Positions 1-6,208 of a stretch of 6,660 bases of DNA are shown piece by piece. Below the pieces are notes generated by a model. The model had not been told where the DNA came from. It saw only the letters and a list, made by a program, of their open reading frames with translations, and searched no databases. How positions within the stretch are numbered: the stretch's first letter is position 1; every line of letters starts with the position of its first letter. The position numbers and the translations under genes were made by a program. This DNA comes from a bacterium (GTDB lineage Bacteria; Bacteroidota; Bacteroidia; Bacteroidales; Muribaculaceae). The stretch is taken from assembly GCA_004563195.1 (NCBI GenBank), contig SFTJ01000091.1:1-6660 (forward strand). Reading direction: 5' to 3'.

Positions 1-92
1 AAAACGTCCTGCTGAATAATCATTTTGCCACGATTTCGACCATTTTTATAGAATTTTTGCACGCAAATTACACACTATTCGAAATTATTTAC

Positions 93-100
93 TAATTTTG
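93..100 (+). promoter_or_regulatory. Candidate Bacteroidetes -7 box upstream of maeB
   Basis: The sequence TAATTTTG fits the TAnnTTTG consensus of the primary sigma factor in Bacteroidetes. It would start transcription near position 107 and leave a leader of about 120 bases before the maeB ATG. I see no good TTTG-type -33 element at the usual spacing; the nearest TTTTG run, at 55-59, is too far upstream. The assignment rests on the -7 box, the AT-rich setting and the position ahead of a gene. The leader has no obvious riboswitch fold. Confidence 0.4.
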
Positions 101-227
101 GGGCGCTTAAACTGCAAAGTAGCCTCAGCAGTCTTTACTCTCTATTACAACATTATAGAAACTATGTAGAACATGTAAGGTAGCAAATTTGTTGAAATTA
201 ATAAAACGCTAACAAAACCAATTGACA

Positions 228-2513
228 ATGGCAAAAATAACCAAAGAAGCCGCATTGGCTTATCACGCACAGGGCAAACCCGGCAAAATAGAGGTAGTGC
301 CCACCAAACCCTACAGCACCCAGTATGACTTGAGCCTCGCTTACTCACCCGGCGTGGCAGAACCGTGTCTCGAAATTCAGAAAAACCCCGACGATGCCTA
401 CAAATACACCAGCAAAGGCAATCTGGTGGCAGTAATCAGCAACGGCACGGCAGTTCTCGGCCTCGGCGATATAGGTGCCGTGAGCGGAAAGCCGGTGATG
501 GAGGGCAAAGGATTGCTCTTTAAAATCTACGGCGGCATCGATGTGTTCGACATCGAAATCAACGAGAAAGATCCCGAACGATTTATTCAAGCCGTAAAAG
601 CCATAGCACCCACCTTTGGCGGCATTAACCTCGAAGATATTAAAGCACCCGAGTGCTTCGAAATAGAACGCCGACTCAAGGCAGAGCTCGACATCCCGGT
701 GATGCACGACGACCAGCATGGCACCGCCATAATCTCGTCGGCAGGGCTCCTCAACGCCCTCGAAGTGGCAGGCAAGCGCATCGAGGATGTGAAGATAGTG
801 GTAAACGGAGCCGGTGCCGCTGCCATCAGTTGCACCAAGCTCTATGTGAGCCTCGGCGCCCGCAAGGAGAACATATTGATGCTCGACAGCAAGGGCGTAA
901 TCACCGACGACCGCAGCGGTCTCAACGAGCAGAAGCGCGAATTTGCCACCTCGCGCCGCGATGTGCACAGCCTCGAAGAAGCCGTGCGCGGAGCCGATGT
1001 GTTCCTCGGTCTCTCTAAGGGCAATGTGCTCACACAAGATATGGTTCGCTCCATGGCAAAAGACCCCATCGTGTTTGCCCTCGCCAACCCCGTGCCCGAA
1101 ATCACCTACGAGGACGCTATGGCAGCCCGACCCGACGTGCTGATGTCGACCGGTCGCAGCGACTATCCCAACCAAATTAATAATGTAATAGGATTCCCCT
1201 ACATATTCCGCGGCGCACTCGACACCGCCAGCACATCGATTAACGAAGAGATGAAGCTCGCAGCAGTGCACGCTATAGCCGACCTCGCCAAGAAGCCCGT
1301 GCCCGATGTGGTGAACCAAGTGTATCATGTGAACAACTTCACCTTCGGTCGCGACTACTTCATACCCAAGCCCGTGGATCCGCGCCTGATAACCGACGTT
1401 TCGACCGCTGTGGCTAAGGCAGCCATCGCCAGCGGCGTGGCGCGCAAAACCATCTGCGACTGGGATGCCTATGCCGCTCACCTAAAGCGCATTATGGGTC
1501 AGGAAAGCAAACTTACACAGCAATTCTACGACCTGGCTCGCAGCAATCCGCAGCGCGTGGTGTTTGCCGAAGGCATTCACCCCACCATGCTACGCGCCGC
1601 CGTTCAAGCCAAGAACGAAGGCATCTGCTACCCCATATTGCTCGGCAACGATGAGCGCATCACCAAATTGGCAGCCGAACTCGAACTCAGCCTCGATGGC
1701 ATAGAAATAGTGAACCTACGCCACGACCGCGAAGCAAGTCGCCGCGAGCGCTATGCCCAGATACTTGCCACAAAGCGCGCCCGCGAAGGCTACACACTCG
1801 AAGAAGCCAACGATAAGATGTTTGAGCGCAACTACTTCGGCATGATGATGGTGGAAACCGGCGAAGCCGACGCATTTATCACCGGCACCTACACAAAATA
1901 CAGCAACACCATCAAGGTGGCAAAGGAAGTGGTGGGCATAAAGCCAGGATATAACCACTTCGGCACCATGCATATACTCAACACCAAGAACGGCACATTC
2001 TTCATAGCCGACACGCTCATCAATCGCCACCCGGGCACCGACACCCTCGTAGATGTGGCTAAACTGGCTGAGTATACCGTTAAGTTCTTCAACAAAGAGC
2101 CGGTGATGGCTATGATTTCGTTCTCCAACTTCGGAAGCGATAAGGACGGCAGCCCCGCCGATGTGCACGAAGCAGTGCGCATACTGCAAGAGCAAGACCC
2201 CAATCGCCTCATCGACGGTGAAATGCAGCTCAACTTCGCTCTCGACCGCGAATTGCGCGACCGCAAATATCCTTTCACCCGCTTGGTGGGCAAGGACGTG
2301 AATACGCTCATTTTCCCCAATCTGAGCAGCGCCAATTCCGCCTCGAAGATGCTGCAATATCTCACCCACGATGTGGAAGTGCTCGGCCCGATACAGATGG
2401 GTCTTAACAAGCCAATCCACTTCACCGACTTCGAGAGCCGCGTGCGCGATGTGGTGAACCTCACCGCCATAGCCGTGCTCGACGCCATCGTGGATAAGAA
2501 AAACAAACAATAA
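228..2513 (+). CDS. maeB: NADP-dependent malic enzyme with C-terminal phosphotransacetylase-like domain (MaeB type)
   Basis: Decarboxylates L-malate oxidatively to pyruvate, CO2 and, by family, NADPH in the cytoplasm, linking the C4-acid pool to pyruvate and supplying reductant. The 761-residue length fits the fused MaeB class. The malic N-terminal domain covers about residues 15-150, with the catalytic Tyr in SLAYSPGVA (Y39), the catalytic Lys in MEGKG (K94) and metal-ligand motifs NLEDIKAPE (E136/D137) and HDDQHG (D161/D162). A Rossmann NAD(P) domain follows, with NGAGAAA (G194-A198) and the LANPVPE and STGRSDYPNQ blocks. Residues from about 430 to the end form a PTA-like domain. In characterised MaeB proteins this domain is a regulatory acetyl-CoA sensor rather than a working phosphotransacetylase; that role here is inferred. 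I chose ATG 228 over the TTG six bases upstream because ATG is the normal start and the leader is A-rich. The nitroreductase gene follows after 14 bases. Confidence 0.96.
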   Translation: MAKITKEAALAYHAQGKPGKIEVVPTKPYSTQYDLSLAYSPGVAEPCLEIQKNPDDAYKYTSKGNLVAVISNGTAVLGLGDIGAVSGKPVMEGKGLLFKIYGGIDVFDIEINEKDPERFIQAVKAIAPTFGGINLEDIKAPECFEIERRLKAELDIPVMHDDQHGTAIISSAGLLNALEVAGKRIEDVKIVVNGAGAAAISCTKLYVSLGARKENILMLDSKGVITDDRSGLNEQKREFATSRRDVHSLEEAVRGADVFLGLSKGNVLTQDMVRSMAKDPIVFALANPVPEITYEDAMAARPDVLMSTGRSDYPNQINNVIGFPYIFRGALDTASTSINEEMKLAAVHAIADLAKKPVPDVVNQVYHVNNFTFGRDYFIPKPVDPRLITDVSTAVAKAAIASGVARKTICDWDAYAAHLKRIMGQESKLTQQFYDLARSNPQRVVFAEGIHPTMLRAAVQAKNEGICYPILLGNDERITKLAAELELSLDGIEIVNLRHDREASRRERYAQILATKRAREGYTLEEANDKMFERNYFGMMMVETGEADAFITGTYTKYSNTIKVAKEVVGIKPGYNHFGTMHILNTKNGTFFIADTLINRHPGTDTLVDVAKLAEYTVKFFNKEPVMAMISFSNFGSDKDGSPADVHEAVRILQEQDPNRLIDGEMQLNFALDRELRDRKYPFTRLVGKDVNTLIFPNLSSANSASKMLQYLTHDVEVLGPIQMGLNKPIHFTDFESRVRDVVNLTAIAVLDAIVDKKNKQ

Positions 2514-2527
2514 TCACCCACACCACT

Positions 2528-3220
2528 ATGACCCTACAGGAAGCTATAATATGCCGCCACAGCGTGCGCCGCTACATAAGTCGACCGCTCAGCCCGGAGT
2601 GCATAGCCGCTCTGCAAGAAAAGATTGAAGAATGTAATCGCCTCGGCGACTTGCACATGCAACTCGTGGTGGGCGAACCCCGTGCCTTTAGCGGAATTAT
2701 GGCTTACGGCAAATTTTCGGGAGTGGAGAACTATGTGGTGGTGGCAAGCCGCAAAACACCCGGCAGCAAAGAGCGAATGGGCTACTACGGCGAGCAAATA
2801 GTGCTATTGGCACAGACATTGGGGCTGAACACCTGCTGGGCAGGCCTATCGTACCGCCAAGTGAACGGCGCATACACACTCGCCGAAGGCGAACGCGTGG
2901 AGTGCATGATATCGCTCGGCTATGGCGAGACCCAAGGCGTGCAGTCGAAGCGAAAAGCCATCGAAGAGATAAGCAACTGCTCCGACCTTACACCGCAATG
3001 GTTTCGCCGCGGCGTGGAAGCAGCCCGCCTCGCACCCACAGCCATCAATCAGCAGAAATTTTACTTCGAATATCTGCCACATCACACCAATGGCAAACCC
3101 ACCGTTCGCGCCACTCGCCAATTCTCCTTGGTGGGCTACACCGAGATGGACCTCGGCATAGCCAAACTGCACTTCGAGATAGGCGCAGACAAGGACAACT
3201 TCGAGTGGGAGGCAAAATGA
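2528..3220 (+). CDS. Nitroreductase family protein, TM1586-like FMN oxidoreductase
   Basis: Predicted cytoplasmic FMN-dependent oxidoreductase of 230 residues; its substrate is unknown. The N-terminus has the flavin-phosphate motif RHSVRRY (R10-Y16). The middle has the helix and loop typical of nitroreductases, YYGEQIVLLAQTLGL then NTCWAGL (residues 86-107). Next come ISLGYG (128-133), the AARLAPTAINQQKF block (165-178) and GYTEMDLGIAKLHFEIGA (203-220). In ordinary nitroreductases the A-APS-N-Q block sits soon after the N-terminal arginine motif. Finding it near the C-terminus matches the internally duplicated TM1586_NiRdase arrangement, in which one chain mimics the usual homodimer. The ATG lies 14 bases after the maeB stop with no terminator or promoter between, so the two genes are probably co-transcribed, and an NAD(P)H link to malic enzyme is plausible but unproven. 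No signal peptide or membrane segment is seen. Confidence 0.88.
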   Translation: MTLQEAIICRHSVRRYISRPLSPECIAALQEKIEECNRLGDLHMQLVVGEPRAFSGIMAYGKFSGVENYVVVASRKTPGSKERMGYYGEQIVLLAQTLGLNTCWAGLSYRQVNGAYTLAEGERVECMISLGYGETQGVQSKRKAIEEISNCSDLTPQWFRRGVEAARLAPTAINQQKFYFEYLPHHTNGKPTVRATRQFSLVGYTEMDLGIAKLHFEIGADKDNFEWEAK

Positions 3221-3317
3221 GCCTGCGCGACCAAAGAGAATAATGCAAAATAATAGTAGAATAGTGCAAGCGCGCATCAACAAGCGCCAAAAAGCCGAAT
3301 AAAACTCCTTAAACTAT

Positions 3318-3355
3318 AAGAAATTGCGCCCTAAAAAAGGGTGCAATTTCTTTTT
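3318..3355 (+). terminator. Intrinsic terminator of the maeB-nitroreductase unit
   Basis: Bases 3318-3332 pair with 3338-3352 in a 15-bp stem interrupted only by one G-T wobble (3328/3342). The loop is five A residues and a run of T follows (3351-3355, then more T-rich sequence). This is a classical rho-independent terminator about 100 bases after the nitroreductase stop. The bases between the stop and the stem (3221-3317) hold no gene that I can support. Confidence 0.9.
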
Positions 3356-3361
3356 ATTTAC

Positions 3362-3369
3362 TAACTTTG
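3362..3369 (+). promoter_or_regulatory. Candidate Bacteroidetes -7 box for the GH20 gene
   Basis: TAACTTTG matches TAnnTTTG exactly and sits seven bases after the T run of the upstream terminator. Transcription would begin near 3376, giving a leader of roughly 45 A/T-rich bases before the ATG at 3422. A -33 element at normal spacing would fall inside the terminator's 3' arm, and no clear TTTG is visible there. No Shine-Dalgarno sequence precedes the ATG, as is usual in this phylum. Confidence 0.5.
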
Positions 3370-3421
3370 TGAAAAATCTTGAGAATAACTAAACTGAATA
3401 TCTAATAACTAAATTTTTCCC

Positions 3422-5764
3422 ATGATTAAAAAAAGTATCGTATTTCTATGTTCGATTCTCTCGCTTGCCCTACTGAGCGCATGCGGAGAAGCCGAAGTAA
3501 AGTCGTACAATGAAGGTATCCACATCATTCCACAGCCACAAGAACTGGTGGAAGGCGAAGGCCAATTCGTTGTTAACAGCAGCACCTCGATGGGTGCAAC
3601 CACCGACGAGGCAAAGACCATAGCCGAATTTTTCGCAGCAAAAATCAGTGCGTCGACCGGCTACGACATCAAGGTAGCCGAAGAAGGCAACATTATGCTC
3701 AGCATCGATGAAGCCCTCGACACCAACGACGAAGGTTACACCCTCGAAGTTACCACCGAAGGCGTAAAGGCAGTGGGAAAGACCCCGCAAGGCTTGTTCT
3801 ACGCCATGCAGACCCTTATGCAATTGCTGCCTGCCGAAATCGAGAATCCCGAAAAGACAAGAGGCATAGCATGGGTGGCACCTGCCGTGAGCATCAAGGA
3901 TGAGCCACGCTTTGGCTATCGTGGCATCATGCTCGACCCGTGCCGTCACTTCATGCCTGCCGAAAACGTTAAGAAGTATATCGACGTAATCGCACTCTTC
4001 AAGATGAACCGCATGCACTGGCACCTCACCGACGACCAAGGCTGGCGCATCGAAATCAAGAAGTATCCAAAACTTATGGAGATAGCAGCCAAGCGCACTG
4101 AAGGCGAAGGCACTGAGCACGCCGGCTACTACACCCAGGAAGAAATAAAGGACATCGTGAAGTATGCAGCCGACCGCTTCATCACCATCGTGCCCGAATT
4201 GGAACTTCCGGGTCACGAAATGGCAGCCATCGCAGCATATCCCGAACTTTCGTGCCAGGGCGTTAAGGAAAGCCCGCGCATCATTTGGGGTGTGGAAGAC
4301 GTGGTGATGTGTCCTGCCAAGGAAGAAGTATTCAAATTCTTGGAAGGCGTAATCGACGAAATGGTGGAACTCTTCCCGAGCGAATATTTCCACATCGGCG
4401 GTGACGAATGTCCCAAAATCAGCTGGAAGAACTGCGACGCTTGCCAGAAGTTGATACGCGAACTCGGACTACGCAGCGACAACAAGCACACAGCCGAAGA
4501 GCGTCTGCAAAGCTACGTAATACAACGCATGGAGAAATATCTCGGCACCAAGGGTAAGAAGATTATCGGTTGGGACGAAATTCTCGAAGGCGGTCTTGCA
4601 CCCGAAGCCACAGTAATGTCGTGGCGCGGCGAAGAAGGCGGTATTGCAGCTGCTCTTATGGATCACACCGTGATAATGACACCTGCCGGCAACGGTATGT
4701 ATCTCGACGCTTATCAGGGCGACTCAAAGATAGAACCGGTGGCAATAGGCGGATACACCCTCTTGGAAAAGACCTACAGCTACAACCCAATGCCCGACAC
4801 CCTCGTGACAATGAACAAGCAGCAATATATTCTCGGCGTTCAGGGCAACACCTGGTCGGAATATATGTACACCGAAGAAGTGCGCGACTACCGCATATTC
4901 CCACGCATCCTGGCAGTGGCAGAAATCGGTTGGACCAACATGGACAAGAAGGACTACACCGACTTCGAACGCCGCTTGAACAACGCATACGTTCGCCTCG
5001 ATGCTCACAATGTGGGTTACCACATTCCTATGCCCGAACAGCCTAACGGCTCGTGCAACACCGTAGCATTCACCGACTCGGCTACACTCACATTCACCAC
5101 CACTCGCCCCATTAAGATGGTCTACACCCTCGACGGCAGCGAGCCAACAGCCGAATCGACCGAATACACCGCACCTATCACAGTGGGCGAAACCACCACT
5201 TTGAAGATAGCATCGGCATTGCCATCGGGCAAGTTGAGCCGCATTCGCACCATAGCTGTAGAAAAGCAGGAAGTGCTCCCTGCCAAGACTCCTGCAGCCA
5301 CCGAGCCGGGCTTGAAGATGGACGTATACGACGGTATGTATCTCAATGTAGCTGATTTCGAAGCAGCCAAGAAGCAACCAAAGGAAACTCTCGTAATCGA
5401 AAAGACCCGCGCCATAACCGCTCACGTGAAGACATCGGAATCGATGCGCGGCGTTGAGCAATACGCAGCCATCGCTACAGGTTATGTAGAAATTCCTGAA
5501 GACGGCGTTTACTACCTGTCGTCCGACCTCGAAGAAGTGTGGGTAGACGGTAAGTTGCTCATCAACAACGGCGGCGAAGTTAAGCGCTTCTCTCGTCACG
5601 ACTCATCGGTGGCTCTCGCCAAGGGCTTGCACGAAGTGAAACTCGTGTTCTTGGGCCACATCATAGGTGGTTGGCCATCGAACTGGAACGACGGTGGCGT
5701 GCGCATCCGCAAGGCCGATGCCACAGAGTTCACTCCTATCACTCCCGAAATGCTGTTCCATTGA
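3422..5764 (+). CDS. GH20 beta-N-acetylhexosaminidase lipoprotein with chitobiase-type C-terminal domain
   Basis: Predicted exo-acting glycosidase removing terminal beta-linked GlcNAc or GalNAc from glycans, anchored in the periplasm or outer membrane. The 780-residue product starts with a lipoprotein signal peptide whose lipobox is LSAC (lipidated C21). A GH20b-like N-terminal domain spans about 33-160. The GH20 barrel runs about 165-520, with RGIMLDPCRH (R167, D172), HWHLTDDQGWR (199-209), the catalytic pair in HIGGDE (D328/E329, the residues of substrate-assisted catalysis), MSWRGEEGG (W401) and QGNTWSEY (W478, E480). Residues about 545-616 resemble the chitobiase/hexosaminidase C-terminal domain (YTLDGSEPT at 568-576). 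Residues about 631-765 form a further beta-rich, possibly PA14-like, carbohydrate-binding module; that last label is tentative. All core catalytic motifs are intact. The gene stands alone between two terminators with no SusC/SusD pair in view, so its exact substrate cannot be read from context. It fits host mucin N-glycan or O-glycan scavenging. Confidence 0.95.
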   Translation: MIKKSIVFLCSILSLALLSACGEAEVKSYNEGIHIIPQPQELVEGEGQFVVNSSTSMGATTDEAKTIAEFFAAKISASTGYDIKVAEEGNIMLSIDEALDTNDEGYTLEVTTEGVKAVGKTPQGLFYAMQTLMQLLPAEIENPEKTRGIAWVAPAVSIKDEPRFGYRGIMLDPCRHFMPAENVKKYIDVIALFKMNRMHWHLTDDQGWRIEIKKYPKLMEIAAKRTEGEGTEHAGYYTQEEIKDIVKYAADRFITIVPELELPGHEMAAIAAYPELSCQGVKESPRIIWGVEDVVMCPAKEEVFKFLEGVIDEMVELFPSEYFHIGGDECPKISWKNCDACQKLIRELGLRSDNKHTAEERLQSYVIQRMEKYLGTKGKKIIGWDEILEGGLAPEATVMSWRGEEGGIAAALMDHTVIMTPAGNGMYLDAYQGDSKIEPVAIGGYTLLEKTYSYNPMPDTLVTMNKQQYILGVQGNTWSEYMYTEEVRDYRIFPRILAVAEIGWTNMDKKDYTDFERRLNNAYVRLDAHNVGYHIPMPEQPNGSCNTVAFTDSATLTFTTTRPIKMVYTLDGSEPTAESTEYTAPITVGETTTLKIASALPSGKLSRIRTIAVEKQEVLPAKTPAATEPGLKMDVYDGMYLNVADFEAAKKQPKETLVIEKTRAITAHVKTSESMRGVEQYAAIATGYVEIPEDGVYYLSSDLEEVWVDGKLLINNGGEVKRFSRHDSSVALAKGLHEVKLVFLGHIIGGWPSNWNDGGVRIRKADATEFTPITPEMLFH

Positions 5765-5803
5765 TTTTTTTGAACTCAAAAACAAAATAGCATAAATCCC
5801 TAA

Positions 5804-5843
5804 CGAAGCGGGGGCGCCTACTGCGGTTGGCGCTCCCGCTTTG
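5804..5843 (+). terminator. GC-rich terminator hairpin after the GH20 gene
   Basis: Bases 5804-5818 pair with 5829-5843 around a ten-base loop. The core is AGCGGGGGCGCC against GGCGCTCCCGCT with one G-T wobble, extended outward by three weaker pairs. It lies 40 bases after the GH20 stop. The T tract after it is very short, so it may be an imperfect intrinsic terminator or a 3'-end stabilising hairpin. An A-rich stretch (5778-5787) precedes it, which would give some T-richness in the other direction. Confidence 0.7.
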
Positions 5844-5869
5844 CGTTGTGTGCTGCCGGCACTTATTAA

Positions 5870-6058
5870 TCAAGCAGCCGGAATGAGCCGCGGCTGCAAC
5901 GGGTTCTTTGCAAGCAAAACGCCAAAGGCAATGACCGCAATGCCAAAGGCTGCAAAAAACTTGCCGAGAGCGAAGTCATCGGCTTGCCACTTTCGCAGCT
6001 TGCGAAGAAAGAACACTCCTCGAACACCGCACCGACGGCACCGACGCGTTTGATACAT
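5870..6058 (-). CDS. Doubtful small ORF, possible one-pass membrane peptide
   Basis: A reverse-strand frame of 62 codons begins at an ATG (6058) and ends near 5870. The N-terminal third is rich in Arg and Cys (TRRCRRCGVRG, then LRKLRKW). It is followed by one hydrophobic stretch (FFAAFGIAVIAFGVLLA, roughly residues 34-50) and a short polar tail. The charged-then-hydrophobic layout would fit a small inner-membrane peptide. Against this, I see no promoter box, the ATG lies inside the inverted-repeat arm at 6052-6062, and the opposite strand carries a coding-like end. It may simply be a by-product of repeat sequence. I do not recognise a family. Confidence 0.2.
   Translation of the reverse strand: MYQTRRCRRCGVRGVFFLRKLRKWQADDFALGKFFAAFGIAVIAFGVLLAKNPLQPRLIPAA
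5992..6006. repeat. Small perfect hairpin TTCGCA / TGCGAA
   Basis: TTCGCA (5992-5997) and TGCGAA (6001-6006) are exact inverse complements around a three-base GCT loop. This is a short, potentially structured site within the intergenic region. It has no T tract, so it is not a terminator. Confidence 0.45.
6029..6046. repeat. Exact 9-bp tandem duplication
   Basis: GCACCGACG occurs twice head to tail. The unit is a multiple of three, so it keeps the frame of the relic coding copy 1 and adds a repeated Gly/Thr/Asp run. It may be a simple replication-slippage product. Confidence 0.6.
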
Positions 6059-6063
6059 TGTAC

Positions 6064-6108
6064 ATTGGTTGTGAAAAGTTTCCTTTCAGAGAAACTTTTT
6101 CAACCAAT
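6064..6108. repeat. Long imperfect hairpin, first inner arm
   Basis: ATTGGTTG (6064-6071) pairs with CAACCAAT (6101-6108). The stem then continues as GAAAAGTTTC against GAAACTTTT, with one small internal asymmetry near 6072/6100 and a loop of about eight bases. It lies inside coding copy 1. The equivalent bases in copy 2 also form a hairpin (6240-6286), two of whose pairs have changed on both sides from T-A to C-G. Confidence 0.6.
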
Positions 6109-6113
6109 TATGT

Positions 6114-6131
6114 CGGAATTATGTAATTCCG
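6114..6131. repeat. Perfect palindromic hairpin, second inner arm
   Basis: CGGAATTA (6114-6121) is the exact inverse complement of TAATTCCG (6124-6131), separated by only TG. It would form a tight hairpin or act as a palindromic protein-binding site. It covers the stop codon of relic coding copy 1. Confidence 0.55.
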
Positions 6132-6136
6132 CCAAG

Positions 6137-6153
6137 AGCCGAAATCTTCGGCT
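6137..6153. repeat. Perfect hairpin AGCCGAA / TTCGGCT, third inner arm
   Basis: AGCCGAA (6137-6143) pairs exactly with TTCGGCT (6147-6153) around ATC. A second TTCGGCT lies at 6168-6174, so the same left arm could pair with either partner. Those alternatives are mutually exclusive with the outer 11-bp arm to different degrees. Confidence 0.55.
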
Positions 6154-6181
6154 ACAATGTATCCAAGTTCGGCTGCGCTCA

Positions 6182-6208
6182 GCAAAATTAATGCGAGCAT
6201 TATTTTGC
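6182..6208. repeat. Near-perfect hairpin around 6195
   Basis: GCAAAATTAATGC (6182-6194) pairs with GCATTATTTTGC (6197-6208), giving 12 pairs with a single bulged base and a two-base GA turn. There is no T tract after it in either direction. It lies between the two DTLYIGCEKFP copies and covers the in-frame stop (6189-6191) upstream of copy 2. Confidence 0.55.

Larger units (their letters stand above)
5935..6126 (+). pseudogene. Relic coding 3' end, copy 1 of the DTLYIGCEKFP tail
   Basis: The frame is open from just after a stop at 5932 to a TAA at 6124-6126, 63 codons, with no ATG except the penultimate codon. Its last 24 codons (6052-6123) read DTLYIGCEKFP followed by FRETFSTNYVGIM and align without gaps to the copy at 6228-6302, ending at the same stop position. 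Differences in the shared 11 codons are all silent, so selection acted on this frame at some time. The part upstream of 6052 (rich in Arg, Glu and Thr) has no counterpart in copy 2. It is probably a truncated gene end or part of a repeat element, not a working gene. The protein family is unrecognised. Confidence 0.4.
6052..6163. repeat. 11-bp perfect inverted repeats enclosing three hairpins
   Basis: GATACATTGTA (6052-6062) and TACAATGTATC (6153-6163) are exact inverse complements. The 90 bases between them contain three consecutive hairpins: 6064-6108, 6114-6131 and 6137-6153. The last shares one base with the outer arm. As single-stranded nucleic acid this would draw as a four-way, cloverleaf-like fold. 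I see no matching target-site duplication outside the arms, so a transposon-like (MITE) origin is not demonstrated. Confidence 0.5.

Noticed and set aside
222..227. TTG at 222 as the maeB start
   Set aside because: It adds only two residues. The ATG at 228 is the conventional start and gives the expected N-terminus.
345..1481. Long minus-strand open frame opposite maeB (378 codons)
   Set aside because: It is opposite a gene with clear catalytic motifs, is low in complexity (rich in His, Gly and Val) and matches no family I know. Codon bias of the sense gene keeps this antisense frame open.
1716..2510. Minus-strand open frames opposite the PTA-like domain (264 and 210 codons)
   Set aside because: They have the same antisense codon-bias signature and no start context, while the sense frame is a well-supported enzyme domain.
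3470..4393. Minus-strand open frame opposite the GH20 gene (307 codons), and a similar one at 4724-5599
   Set aside because: Their composition is His/Phe/Val-rich with no domain pattern. The sense strand holds intact GH20 motifs, so these are antisense by-products.
5765..5790. T-rich then A-rich stretch just after the GH20 stop as the main terminator
   Set aside because: TTTTTG against CAAAAA gives only a weak AT stem. The GC-rich hairpin at 5804-5843 is a much better candidate.
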